Positions 1 to 8,902 of a stretch of 64,000 nt of DNA are shown in pieces. The translations under genes were made by a program, and so were the position numbers. Position 1 is the stretch's first letter, and each line of letters opens with the position of its first letter. The notes beneath the pieces were generated by a model. It was not told the origin of the DNA, made no database searches, and saw nothing but the letters and a program-made list of their open reading frames with translations. Source of the DNA: Rhizobiales bacterium 62-47 (GTDB taxonomy: Bacteria > Pseudomonadota > Alphaproteobacteria > Rhizobiales > Xanthobacteraceae); assembly GCA_001899255.1 (NCBI GenBank), contig MKVX01000018.1:931150-995149 (forward strand). The letters run 5' to 3'.

Positions 1-171
1 CTTTTTCCTCACTGCTCTTTTGATCGGCGGCATCCCGCGAACCCTACGCGAATAGTGTCTGCTTGTGGCCCATCGCGTCATTTCGCGGCGACGCAGCAAG
101 TCGGCCGCTTTCGGGGCGGAGCGGACATTCAACGAGCCGCGTTTACAGAACCAAATTGATGAATTCACTCC
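1..171. other. Left-edge non-coding stretch
   Basis: I find no gene here that I can support. The open frames are short and overlap the 3' end of the metallo-hydrolase gene in other frames. The neighbouring gene on the left lies outside the window. Confidence 0.5.
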
Positions 172-1158
172 CTAGATCGAGGGATTCCACGCCACCGGCA
201 CGACGCGGTAGCCGGAGCCATCCTTTTCGATGTTTCCGACACCCGGGAACGGATAGTGATAGCCCTGCACTTTCAGCCGTTCCGCGACCAGCATGTCGTA
301 GACCTTCCGGCGCGTCGCCTCTGCAACGTCCGGAATTTGATCGTAACTGACATGCCAACCCGGATTGCGCACAAACAGGTCCGGCGTATTGGTAACGTCC
401 GACTGTATAAAGACCTTGTCGTTGCCGGATGACAGCACGAACGACGTATGTCCTGGGGTATGGCCGATCGTTTCCACCGCCAGCAGGCCGGGAGCAACGT
501 CCTTACCCCACTGATACGGAGTCACCTTGCGGCCGAGCGCATCGAAGACGCGGCGATTCTCCTTGAAGACCGCCTGCATGCGGCCAGCGGGCGCGCGGCT
601 CATCTCGCCGTCATCCATGAAGAACTTCCATTCGACTTCCGGCACCAGAATCTCGGCATTCGGGAAAGCCGGCTTGTTGTCGGCGGTGAGAAGTCCACCA
701 ACATGGTCGCCGTGGAAGTGCGAGATCACCACCATATCGATCTTGCTGAGATCTACACCGGCGGCAGCACTGTTCGCACCAAACTGACCCACGGCTCCCT
801 TGGATTTGGTGAAGGCAGCCGCGCCACTCCCTGTATCGATCAGAACGGTCTTCCCGCCAGTGTTCAGAACCAGCGGACCGAAGGGGATCGTCAATTGGTC
901 CTTGGGGCGAAAGGCTTTATCGAGCGCCGCATTAACCTGATCCCTGTTGGCGTTCAGCACGAAATTATCGGCGAGCGGGAACGTCGCCGCACCGTCGGAG
1001 ACCACCGTGACCAGAATGTCCCCGACCTTGTAGCGATAATAGCTGGCGACTTGATGCTGCGGTGCTACCGCGTCCGCACTTGCATGATTGGATTGAAAGA
1101 GCGGTAACGCAGCCGTCATGGCGGCGCCAGCAAGCGCCTGTCGTCGTGACAATTCCAT
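172..1158 (-). CDS. Tat-exported MBL-fold metallo-hydrolase
   Basis: This is a 328-residue metallo-beta-lactamase-fold hydrolase, probably periplasmic. The N-terminus carries a twin-arginine signal (SRRQALAG from residue 4) and a hydrophobic stretch. The metal site is the HxHxDH motif HFHGDH (H147, H149, D151, H152), with later histidines in GHTPGHTS and HYPFPG that fit the remaining ligands. I chose the ATG at 1158 because GGGAGAAAG lies just upstream on the minus strand; an in-frame start 8 codons earlier has no such site. The family hydrolyses many substrates (lactones, quorum signals, thioesters), so the substrate is unknown. It is monocistronic. The upstream region contains an inverted repeat, GCTCCG-N11-CGGAGC, at 1222-1244. 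Confidence 0.85.
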   Translation of the reverse strand: MELSRRQALAGAAMTAALPLFQSNHASADAVAPQHQVASYYRYKVGDILVTVVSDGAATFPLADNFVLNANRDQVNAALDKAFRPKDQLTIPFGPLVLNTGGKTVLIDTGSGAAAFTKSKGAVGQFGANSAAAGVDLSKIDMVVISHFHGDHVGGLLTADNKPAFPNAEILVPEVEWKFFMDDGEMSRAPAGRMQAVFKENRRVFDALGRKVTPYQWGKDVAPGLLAVETIGHTPGHTSFVLSSGNDKVFIQSDVTNTPDLFVRNPGWHVSYDQIPDVAEATRRKVYDMLVAERLKVQGYHYPFPGVGNIEKDGSGYRVVPVAWNPSI

Positions 1159-1221
1159 TGATACTTTCTCCCGGTGAGGCAACGGATAACGCGGACTCCT
1201 CTGGCGAGGTCCCGTCTATTT

Positions 1222-1244
1222 GCTCCGATGCTAATGAACGGAGC
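1222..1244. promoter_or_regulatory. Inverted repeat upstream of MBL-fold gene
   Basis: GCTCCG (1222-1227) and CGGAGC (1239-1244) form 6-base arms separated by 11 bases, 64 bases upstream of the MBL-fold start codon. It could be an operator for an unidentified regulator or chance; there is no adjacent regulator gene. Confidence 0.25.
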
Positions 1245-1348
1245 TTTGCAGACGTAGTCACAACATCGCGACCAAACACAGAATTCCGGGATCAACTCCG
1301 CCTATAGATGCTGCGCGGAATGTCTCGGGCTGCGGCCTGCGGCACGGG

Positions 1349-1879
1349 CTAAAGCAGGCGCCATAGCCACTCGATCACCAGAGAAATCACGTCGCCGAAC
1401 AACAGCAGCACCGCCGACCAGACCAGCGCGGACGAGAAGTTCGCTAACTGGAACTGCCAGTAGGGCATTTCAAAAATGCCGGCAGCGAGGGGCACCGATG
1501 CCCGCAACGGCCCGAAAAAGCGCCCGATGAAGATGCCCGGGACACCCCATTTTCGAACGAATGCATCGCCACGGGGTATCAGGTCGGGGTGACTGGACAG
1601 CGGCCAGATCGCCGCCACCCGATCCTTGAACTTGAAGCCGAACCAGTACGAGAGCCAGTCTCCCAGCGCGGCCCCGAGGGCGCCGGCCAGCCACACGGGC
1701 CAGAAACTGATATTGCTCGGCCCCATCAGCGCGCCGATGCCGACCAGAACGCCCCATGCCGGGATGAGCAGGGAGAGGAACGCGAGCGATTCGCCAAACG
1801 CAAGAACCATGACGATCGGCGCCGCCCACACCTGATGATCGCGCACGAAATTGATCAGGTCGTGCACATAGCCGTCCAT
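1349..1879 (-). CDS. DedA-family membrane protein
   Basis: This 176-residue inner-membrane protein belongs to the DedA/SNARE-associated (VTT) family, whose members are linked to undecaprenyl-phosphate or phospholipid flipping. The conserved signature is the GRFFGPLRA segment (about residues 119-127) followed by PLAAG. Hydrophobic stretches lie at about 20-52, 60-78 and 140-175. The acidic FGES near residue 29 also fits the family. GGGAAAGG sits ahead of the ATG at 1879. It stands alone, between the MBL-fold gene (same strand) and a divergent membrane-protein gene. The physiological substrate is inferred from the family only. Confidence 0.85.
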   Translation of the reverse strand: MDGYVHDLINFVRDHQVWAAPIVMVLAFGESLAFLSLLIPAWGVLVGIGALMGPSNISFWPVWLAGALGAALGDWLSYWFGFKFKDRVAAIWPLSSHPDLIPRGDAFVRKWGVPGIFIGRFFGPLRASVPLAAGIFEMPYWQFQLANFSSALVWSAVLLLFGDVISLVIEWLWRLL

Positions 1880-2050
1880 GTAGACGCCTTTCCCTCATCG
1901 CAAAGCATAATGGCGATTGAACCTTTTTGCGGCTTTATGACCTAAGCAAGCGCATACCTGCATGACTAACGATTCCAGTTTAGTCTTCTAACATGAGCCC
2001 GCACGTTCGGTCTGCCGGGCCTAACCTCACTTTGAAAAACGGGAGAACAA

Positions 2051-2419
2051 ATGATTGCATCGTTCATGATGTGCCTGAGCGTCGTATTGCTGCTGGTCGG
2101 AACGTTGGGCGGCATCATCATGGGTGTTCAAGAGAACTTCACGCTCGCACCAGCACATGCCCACCTCAATCTCGTCGGCGGCGTGTTGCTGTTCTTGTTC
2201 GGGCTCTACTACCGGCTGGTCCCGGCGGCGGCCCAATCGAAGCTGGCCCCAATCCAGGGTTGGCTGCACATGATCGGCGCCATCATATTTCCGCTCGGTA
2301 TTGCGACCGTGTTGCTCAAAGGCCATGCGTTCATATTCGCCCCCATCCTGGGCTCGCTGATCGTCGTAGCCGCCATCGCGCTGTTTGCCGTCATTGTATT
2401 CCGGACATCGGGCGCCTAG
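2051..2419 (+). CDS. Small four-helix membrane protein with histidines
   Basis: I do not recognise this 122-residue protein by name. It has four hydrophobic segments (about 2-25, 38-58, 70-90 and 95-117). Conserved-looking polar residues sit at membrane edges: the motif AHAHLN (H36, H38), H73 in WLHMIG and H92 in KGHAF. The AHAHLN...GLYYRL pattern recalls a helix of haem-copper oxidase subunit I (CcoN/NorB type), so haem or metal binding is possible, but this is inference. GGGAGAA stands 4 bases before the ATG, which supports the start. It is divergent from dedA and followed after 147 bases by parE. Confidence 0.75.
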   Translation: MIASFMMCLSVVLLLVGTLGGIIMGVQENFTLAPAHAHLNLVGGVLLFLFGLYYRLVPAAAQSKLAPIQGWLHMIGAIIFPLGIATVLLKGHAFIFAPILGSLIVVAAIALFAVIVFRTSGA

Positions 2420-2566
2420 TTGTTCCCTGCAGAGCCGGTCCGTCCTTAAGGCTCCGGCGGCCGGCTGCCTCTCGCCACATTTTTGGTCCCAACCATGGCA
2501 TAGTCAGGCGAACCGATTCGCGCCTCACATCGCGAATCCAATACATCATGATTTGCGAATAAGCCA

Positions 2567-4603
2567 TTGAACAAGAATACGAAAGCAAAACCGATCGATC
2601 TCTTCGGCACCGGCACTCCGAAGCCGTCAGCGAAGCCTGCGCCGCGCGCGGCAAGCTCTGACGGCGGGTACACCGCCGCCGATATCGAGGTTCTGGAAGG
2701 CCTGGAACCAGTCCGGCGCCGGCCCGGCATGTACATCGGCGGCACCGACGAGAAGGCACTGCACCACCTGTTCGCCGAAGTCATCGACAACTCGATGGAC
2801 GAGGCCCTGGCCGGTCACGCATCCTTCATCGAGGTCGAACTCGGCGCCGACGGTTTCCTGACCGTGACGGACAATGGCCGCGGCATCCCGGTCGACGCCC
2901 ATCCGAAATTTCCGAAGAAGTCCGCGCTCGAAGTCATCATGTGCACGCTGCATTCGGGCGGCAAATTCGACTCCAAGGTCTACGAGACGTCAGGCGGCCT
3001 GCACGGCGTCGGCGTGTCGGTGGTGAACGCCCTCTCCTCGCGGCTCGAAGTCGAGGTAGCGCGATCACAGAACCTCTATCGCATGGTGTTCGAACGCGGC
3101 GAACCCAAGGGCAAGCTCGAAAACCTCGGCAAGGTCAACAATCGTCGCGGCACACGCATCCGCTTCAAACCCGACACCGAGATTTTCGGCGCCAAGGCAG
3201 CCTTCAAGCCGCAACGCCTCTACAAGATGGCCCGCGCCAAGGCCTACCTGTTCGGCGGCGTCGAAATTCGCTGGCGCTGCGATCCCGAGTTACTCCGTGG
3301 CCTGGACGAGGTCAAAGCCGAGGACACCTTCCATTTCCCCGGCGGCCTAAAGGACTACCTCGAAGCCGCCGTGCATTCCGACACGCTGGTGCATCCCGAT
3401 ATCTTTTCGGGCAAGACAGGCCGCAACGGCGCTCATGGCGCCTGTGAATGGGCGGTGGCGTGGACAGCGGATGCCGATGGCTTCCTGTCCTCGTACTGCA
3501 ACACCGTGCCAACGCCGGACGGCGGCACCCACGAATCCGGCCTGCGCAGCGCTCTGCTGCGCGGCTTGAAGGATCACGCCGAACGCGCCGGACAAGGAAA
3601 GCGCGCCTCTTCGATTACGTCGGAAGACGTCATGGTCGGCGCGGCCATCATGTTGTCGGTGTTCGTCCGCGAACCGGAGTTTCAGGGCCAGACCAAGGAT
3701 CGACTGGCGACCGCCGAAGCGCAGCGCATCGTCGAGCAGTCCATCAAGGACCCGTTCGACCACTGGCTCTCGGGCAATCCGGTGCAGGCCAACAAGCTGC
3801 TCGAATTCGTGATCGAGCGCGCCGATGAACGGCTGCGGCGCAAGCACGAAAAAGAAGTCTCCCGCAAGACGGCCGTGAAGAAGCTGCGCCTCCCCGGCAA
3901 GCTGGCCGATTGCACCAACACGGCCGCGGAAGGCTCCGAACTGTTCATCGTCGAAGGCGATAGCGCGGGCGGCAGCGCCAAGCAGGCACGCGACCGCAAG
4001 ACGCAGGCCGTCCTCCCGTTGCGCGGCAAGATCCTCAACGTCGCCTCCGCGACCAAAGATAAGATGACCGCCAACGCCCAGCTCTCCGACCTGATGCAGG
4101 CCATCGGCAGCGGCACCGGCGCGCATTACCGCGAAGAAGATTTGCGTTACTCCCGCATCATCATCATGACCGATGCCGATGTCGACGGCGCGCATATCGC
4201 ATCGCTGCTGATCACCTTCTTCTATCGGCAGACGCCGCGACTGATCGACGAGGGCCACCTCTATCTTGCCGTGCCTCCGCTTTATCGGCTGACACACGGC
4301 AGCAAGACGGTTTACGCACGCGACGAGGCCCACCGCGACGCGCTGCTCAAGAGCGAATTCAACGCCAACGCCAAGGTCGAGATCGGCCGCTTCAAAGGCC
4401 TTGGCGAAATGATGCCGGCGCAGCTCAAGGAAACCACCATGGACCCTGCGCGCCGGACCTTGCTGCGCGTCGTGCTGCTGCCGGACGACCGCGAAGGCAC
4501 CGCCGACTCGGTGGAGCGGCTGATGGGCACCAAGGCCGAGGCGCGCTTCGCTTTCATCTCCGACAAGGCCGAATTCGCCAGCGAGGAACTGCTGGACGTC
4601 TAA
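2567..4603 (+). CDS. parE: DNA topoisomerase IV subunit B (ParE)
   Basis: The 678-residue GHKL ATPase subunit of topoisomerase IV works with ParC to decatenate replicated chromosomes. In order it shows an N-terminal extension with DLFG, the ATP site (DNSMDEAL, DNGRGIP, GGLHGVGVSVVNALS), the transducer loop GQTKDRL, and the TOPRIM domain with EGDSAGG, PLRGK and DADVDGAHI. PLRGK together with the start DIEVLEGLEPVRRRPGMYIGG is the ParE rather than GyrB form typical of alphaproteobacteria. The start is a TTG at 2567 with no clear Shine-Dalgarno sequence, so the exact N-terminus is uncertain by some residues. A 61-codon membrane-protein gene follows after 24 bases. Confidence 0.96.
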   Translation: MNKNTKAKPIDLFGTGTPKPSAKPAPRAASSDGGYTAADIEVLEGLEPVRRRPGMYIGGTDEKALHHLFAEVIDNSMDEALAGHASFIEVELGADGFLTVTDNGRGIPVDAHPKFPKKSALEVIMCTLHSGGKFDSKVYETSGGLHGVGVSVVNALSSRLEVEVARSQNLYRMVFERGEPKGKLENLGKVNNRRGTRIRFKPDTEIFGAKAAFKPQRLYKMARAKAYLFGGVEIRWRCDPELLRGLDEVKAEDTFHFPGGLKDYLEAAVHSDTLVHPDIFSGKTGRNGAHGACEWAVAWTADADGFLSSYCNTVPTPDGGTHESGLRSALLRGLKDHAERAGQGKRASSITSEDVMVGAAIMLSVFVREPEFQGQTKDRLATAEAQRIVEQSIKDPFDHWLSGNPVQANKLLEFVIERADERLRRKHEKEVSRKTAVKKLRLPGKLADCTNTAAEGSELFIVEGDSAGGSAKQARDRKTQAVLPLRGKILNVASATKDKMTANAQLSDLMQAIGSGTGAHYREEDLRYSRIIIMTDADVDGAHIASLLITFFYRQTPRLIDEGHLYLAVPPLYRLTHGSKTVYARDEAHRDALLKSEFNANAKVEIGRFKGLGEMMPAQLKETTMDPARRTLLRVVLLPDDREGTADSVERLMGTKAEARFAFISDKAEFASEELLDV

Positions 4604-4627
4604 ACGATAGCGCAGGGAGGTGCCGAT

Positions 4628-4813
4628 ATGCGAACGATCATCGTTGCGATTGGCATCCTCGCGCTGGCGATTGGCCTGCTCTGGATCAGCCAAGGCACCG
4701 GTTACGTGAACTGGCCGCAGTCCAGCTTCATGATCCGCCAGATGCAGTGGGCCTATTATGGTGCGTGTGTCGCTGTTGTAGGGCTTCTGCTGATCTGGCG
4801 CGGCTTGCGCTAG
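4628..4813 (+). CDS. Small two-helix membrane protein
   Basis: This 61-residue protein has two transmembrane helices (about residues 2-20 and 41-58) joined by a short polar loop, and a C-terminal arginine. GGGAGGTG lies 5 bases before the ATG, the best ribosome-binding site in this part of the window, so I take it as a real gene. It follows parE by 24 bases and may be co-transcribed with it. Its function is unknown. The next gene is convergent and ends 18 bases away. Confidence 0.7.
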   Translation: MRTIIVAIGILALAIGLLWISQGTGYVNWPQSSFMIRQMQWAYYGACVAVVGLLLIWRGLR

Positions 4814-4831
4814 GTCATCGGCCTCGACGCG

Positions 4832-6091
4832 CTAAGCTCCATTTCCCATCAATGGCAAATTCTCCATTGCCGGAGCGGCGACTGGCGATCGAACATGTTC
4901 CGGCCGCACACCGACGGCGAGGAAGCGCGCGGTCCAGCCCTGCAGCCATGGCACCGCATTGATGATCCGCGCGAACAGCGGCGGCTTGATCGGCCCGCCG
5001 CCCTGCCTCAGCGCCATCGTCACGACATTGTTCTGCACCGCGACCTGCATCGCCTGCGTGACGCGCATCGGGAACTCGCGACGCCGGCGCACCGCGTCGA
5101 GTTCGGATTCGCTGGGTGTTCCATCGCGCAATTTCTCCGCCAGCAGGTTGGCTGCGGCGACTGCGTCCTGAACCGCCAGGTTGATGCCGACACCGCCGAC
5201 CGGCGACATGGCGTGCGCCGCATCGCCGATACACAGCAGGCCCGGCCGCGTCCATCGCTTCAGGCGATTGATGGCGACCGTCAGAAGTTTGACGTCGTCC
5301 CAACTCTTGATGTCCCCGATGGTCGATTGCAGGATCGGCGCGAGATGGCAGATGTTGGCGCGGAAACTCTCCAGCCCGGCCGCCTTCACCGCATCGAACT
5401 GCCCCTTGGCGATGACGTAGGCGCATTGCCAGTAATCGCCGCGATCGAGCGTTATCATCATCTGGCCGGATTCGATCCGCGCCAGCACGCTCTCCGTCTC
5501 GGCGCCCTTGCTGACCCGGAACCACAAGACATCCATCGGCGCGCCGATCTCCTCGACGGGTAATCCCGCGCAGGCACGGATGGTCGAGTGGCGGCCGTCG
5601 CACGCCACGACCAGATTCGCATTGATAGCAAACGACCCCTCGGCATCGCGCGCCTCGACCCCGCACACCGCCCGGTTCGCCCAGATCAATTCCGTCGCCT
5701 CGGTGCTCATCAGCACCTTGAGTTTCGGAAAGCACTGGCCCTTCTCGCGGAGGAAATTGAGAAAGTCCCACTGCGGCATGAACACTATGAACGGATGCTT
5801 CGCACCAGTACGGCCGATATCTGCAAGCCTGACCTTCGTTTGCCCGAAATAGCCCTCAAGCTTTTGCAGCTTGTCGTGCCGGACCTCGAGGAAGTCGTCG
5901 ATCAGGCCGAGTTCGTCCATCACCTGCAAGGTCGAGGGATGCACGGTGTCGCCGCGAAAGTCGCGGAAGAAGTCCGCGTGCTTCTCCAGAACCACCGTCT
6001 CCACGCCGGCCCGTCCAAGCAGATAGCCGAGCATCATTCCTGCAGGGCCACCGCCAACGACGCAACATTGAACATTGAGGTCGGTACGCAA
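4832..6091 (-). CDS. FAD-dependent aromatic-ring-type monooxygenase
   Basis: This 419-residue flavoprotein is of the p-hydroxybenzoate hydroxylase / UbiH fold. It has an N-terminal Rossmann motif GGGPAGMMLGYLL (about residues 13-25) with E36, an RGDTVHPSTL segment near residue 47, and the second FAD motif GDAAHAMSPVGGVGINLAVQDA (about 287-308), which contacts the ribityl chain. The family uses NAD(P)H and O2 to hydroxylate phenolic substrates; the substrate here is unknown. The start is a TTG at 6091, chosen because GGGAGAGACC directly precedes it. It is divergent from the sugar-type ABC operon, and nothing in the sequence ties the two functionally. Confidence 0.85.
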   Translation of the reverse strand: MRTDLNVQCCVVGGGPAGMMLGYLLGRAGVETVVLEKHADFFRDFRGDTVHPSTLQVMDELGLIDDFLEVRHDKLQKLEGYFGQTKVRLADIGRTGAKHPFIVFMPQWDFLNFLREKGQCFPKLKVLMSTEATELIWANRAVCGVEARDAEGSFAINANLVVACDGRHSTIRACAGLPVEEIGAPMDVLWFRVSKGAETESVLARIESGQMMITLDRGDYWQCAYVIAKGQFDAVKAAGLESFRANICHLAPILQSTIGDIKSWDDVKLLTVAINRLKRWTRPGLLCIGDAAHAMSPVGGVGINLAVQDAVAAANLLAEKLRDGTPSESELDAVRRRREFPMRVTQAMQVAVQNNVVTMALRQGGGPIKPPLFARIINAVPWLQGWTARFLAVGVRPEHVRSPVAAPAMENLPLMGNGA

Positions 6092-6448
6092 GGTCTCTCC
6101 CTTCTCGAGGTCAGGCTTCCCGTCAGGAGGTTCCGGCCAGCAAATGACCGCCTAAGAAAGAAGCACTCACGTTGTCACCGAAGCGCTTGCGTGCAGCGCG
6201 GCAAGATCTAACGCCGCCAATTGGCGTGGATCAAGTCTGGACCAGGCGACAACAGTTTCATGCTGCGCTGCATCCTCCCTGCATCAAATTTTGCCGCACA
6301 ATAACGCCTGCGCTTTCTCGACAGACGGCAGCATTTCTGCTCAGATTGAGAAAATAATAAAACTCCGCTGCACCCTGCGACTTCGTTAGCGCCTCTGGCA
6401 GACGGAGATAAGCAATAAATAATAGTGGTTCACAAGGGAGAGAACACG
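6092..6448. other. 357-base divergent intergenic region
   Basis: This region separates the FAD monooxygenase (minus) from the ABC transporter operon (plus). I see no gene. It contains a perfect 12-base palindrome, CGCCAATTGGCG, at 6215-6226 and an A/T-rich stretch (6345-6425) before the transporter's binding-protein gene. No regulator gene is adjacent. Confidence 0.5.
6215..6226. promoter_or_regulatory. 12-base palindrome, possible operator
   Basis: CGCCAATTGGCG is perfectly self-complementary and sits in the divergent region upstream of the ABC transporter operon. It could be a regulator site, but at this length chance is also possible. Confidence 0.25.
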
Positions 6449-7786
6449 ATGTCGAAGACACTGTCTCGCCGACAATTTGTAGCCGCGACCGCCGCGGGGT
6501 CGGCAGTTCTGATCAGCTCACCTTACATCCGCACCGCTTACGCCGCAGGCAAATTGACGATGGGTTTCTGGGACCACTGGGTACCCGGAGCGAACAACAC
6601 CTGTACCGCCCTCGTCAACGAATGGGCCGAGAAGGAAAAAGTCGAAGTATCGATCGACTACATCACCAGCCAGGGCAACAAGAACCTGCTCACCATCGCC
6701 GCCGAAGCGCAGGCGAAGTCAGGTCACGACATTCTCGCCATGCCGACATGGTGGCCGCACGCATATGCGGACAACATCGAGCCCGTGAACGACATCATGG
6801 AGCCGCTGATTAAGCTGAATGGCGACGTCAACAACACCGTGAAGTATCTCGGCAAGCAGGGCGACAAGTGGCTCGCCGTTCCGGCGACCGTCGGCAGCCA
6901 GATCAAGGGCCCCTGCTCGCGCATCGATCTGATGAAGAAGCTGGCCAATATCGACGTGCAAGCCATGTACCCGGCCGGCTCGGAACCGAAGGCGGATGAA
7001 TGGACCAACGAGAATTTTCTGAAGGCAGCGGAAGCCTGCCATAAGGGCGGCTTCCCGTTCGGCATCGGCCTCGGTGAGACGACGGATTCCGTCGACACCG
7101 CCGGCGCCTTCTTCCAGTCCTTCGGCGCCGATCTGGTCGACGCCAAAGGCAACGTCACAGTGAAGACCGACGCTGTCCGTCAGGCGCTGGATTTCTACAA
7201 GCGGCTGATGGCCTTCCTGCCACCTGACGTTACCGCCTGGGATGACGCCTCGAACAACAAGTGGCTCGTGTCGGGGCGCGGTGCGCTCATCATGAATCCG
7301 CCAAGCGCATGGGCCGTCGCCAAGCGCGATGCACCGCAGATCGCCGAGCAATGCTGGACGCACGGCATGCCCAAGGGTCCGAAGGGACGCTTTGCACCGT
7401 TCCTGCCGTTCCTCTGGACCATCTGGAGTTTCTCGAAGAACAAGGCTGCGGCGAAGAGTCTTCTTGTCCATCTCTCGCAACCGGACTCCGTGGCGAAGCT
7501 GGTGCAGGCCAGCGGCGGCTACGACCTGCCGTCATTCGCCAACCTGACCAAGCTGAAGACCTGGGCCGAGGAAGGCCCGCCCAAGGGCACGCTGTTCAGC
7601 TATCCCGACCCGTACCATCTGCAAACGCTATCGATTGCGGCGTCACCGGCGCCGCCGAAGATTGCCCAGCAGATCTATGCGCAGGCAACGATCACCAAGA
7701 TGTGCGTCCGCCACTTCCAGGGCGAACCGATGGAGAAAACGTTGTCATGGGCCGAGAGCGAGTGCGAAGGCTTCATGCGTAGCTGA
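6449..7786 (+). CDS. ABC transporter substrate-binding protein (CUT1-like)
   Basis: This 445-residue periplasmic binding protein belongs to extracellular solute-binding family 1. A Tat signal is present (SRRQF at residues 6-10, cleavage likely after AYA near residue 32). The body has the alternating lobes of this family, with GIGLGETTDS and GRGALIMNPPS near the hinge region. The start ATG at 6449 follows AAGGGAGAG; an in-frame GTG 8 codons upstream lacks a ribosome-binding site. It is the first gene of an importer cluster with two permeases and an ATPase. The ligand is probably a sugar, polyol or related compound, but the sequence does not define it. Confidence 0.88.
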   Translation: MSKTLSRRQFVAATAAGSAVLISSPYIRTAYAAGKLTMGFWDHWVPGANNTCTALVNEWAEKEKVEVSIDYITSQGNKNLLTIAAEAQAKSGHDILAMPTWWPHAYADNIEPVNDIMEPLIKLNGDVNNTVKYLGKQGDKWLAVPATVGSQIKGPCSRIDLMKKLANIDVQAMYPAGSEPKADEWTNENFLKAAEACHKGGFPFGIGLGETTDSVDTAGAFFQSFGADLVDAKGNVTVKTDAVRQALDFYKRLMAFLPPDVTAWDDASNNKWLVSGRGALIMNPPSAWAVAKRDAPQIAEQCWTHGMPKGPKGRFAPFLPFLWTIWSFSKNKAAAKSLLVHLSQPDSVAKLVQASGGYDLPSFANLTKLKTWAEEGPPKGTLFSYPDPYHLQTLSIAASPAPPKIAQQIYAQATITKMCVRHFQGEPMEKTLSWAESECEGFMRS

Positions 7787-7966
7787 TGCGGCGCACGGGC
7801 ACGCTAACGGCGTTCGCTGCCAACGTCAGCGAGCGTCGACCGCGTGACCCACGCAATGCACAGACGTGACATGATGAGCGACCGGGTCATGCCCGGCCGC
7901 CCCATCTTTGACCTTAGGCATCTCGCTGAATTTCCGCCCTCGATTGAGGCGCGAGGAGATCTCATC

Positions 7967-8902
7967 ATGGTTGACGTTGCCATTCAGCCAAATCGGGCAA
8001 CCCGTACCGGAACGCGCAGACGCACCAGTCTCCGCAACGCGCTCAAGCGCAAATCGACGGCAGCGTTCCTTATGACCCTGCCGCTGATTATTCTGGTCGC
8101 CGTGCTGGTGATCTATCCGGCGTTCTATTCGCTGCATCTCGCTATGCTCAACAAATCGATGCAGCGCTATGTCGGATTGAGCAACTTCACGTTCCTGTTC
8201 ACGCGGGAAACGTTCTGGCTGGTGGTCAAGCAGTCCTGCATTTTCGCCATCACCGCCGTCATTTTCAAAGCGCTGATCGGCTTCATCGTCGCGCATTTCG
8301 TGCACAACATTCCAGCGAAGGGCCAGCGCAAGTGGCGCGGCATGCTGCTGGTGCCATGGGTCATTCCTCCCGCGATGAGCACGCTCGGCTGGCTGTGGCT
8401 GTTCGACCCCTCCTACAGTGCCTTCAATTATACGCTGTCGTTCTTCGGCATCGGCCCCATTCCGTGGACCGGCGACGCCAACTGGGCACGCTTCTCCGTA
8501 ATCCTGGTCAATGTCTGGTACGGCATGCCGTTCTTCATGATCATGTATCTGGCATCGCTGAAATCGGTACCGGATCAGCTCTACGAAGCAGCCGCGATAG
8601 ATGGCGCGAACTGGTGGCAACGTATCTGGTATGTGACGCTGCCGATGATGCGCAACATCATTGCGATCACGACGCTGTTCTCGCTGATCGTCACATTCGC
8701 CAATTTCGATATCGTTCGCATCCTGACCGCCGGCGGCCCCATCGACAAGACGCACATCTTCGCGACCTGGGCCTTCAAGCTCGGCATCGAAAGCAGCGAT
8801 ATTCCGCTCGGCGCAAGCGTCTCGCTGTTCATGGTGCCCATCCTTGCCGTCGCCGCGATCTTCATCCTGCGTGACGTCAACAAGCGCGGGAATGAATCCT
8901 GA
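7967..8902 (+). CDS. ABC transporter permease 1 (MalF/UgpA-like)
   Basis: This 311-residue inner-membrane permease has about six helices. The cytoplasmic EAA loop is EAAAIDGANWWQRIWYVTLP (about residues 206-225), the contact site for the ATPase. The ATG at 7967 follows GAGGAG by 7 bases, so I prefer it to in-frame starts up to 41 codons upstream. It lies 180 bases after the binding-protein gene, and its stop overlaps the next permease start (TGATG). A short hairpin (CCGGG-TCATG-CCCGG, 7882-7896) lies in the gap from the binding-protein gene and might help set their relative expression. Confidence 0.88.
   Translation: MVDVAIQPNRATRTGTRRRTSLRNALKRKSTAAFLMTLPLIILVAVLVIYPAFYSLHLAMLNKSMQRYVGLSNFTFLFTRETFWLVVKQSCIFAITAVIFKALIGFIVAHFVHNIPAKGQRKWRGMLLVPWVIPPAMSTLGWLWLFDPSYSAFNYTLSFFGIGPIPWTGDANWARFSVILVNVWYGMPFFMIMYLASLKSVPDQLYEAAAIDGANWWQRIWYVTLPMMRNIIAITTLFSLIVTFANFDIVRILTAGGPIDKTHIFATWAFKLGIESSDIPLGASVSLFMVPILAVAAIFILRDVNKRGNES

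Noticed and set aside
7882-7896. Hairpin CCGGG-TCATG-CCCGG between the binding-protein and permease genes as a terminator
   Set aside because: The stem has only 5 pairs and no T-run. It may be a fragment of a dispersed repeat; it is mentioned in the permease entry only as a possibility.
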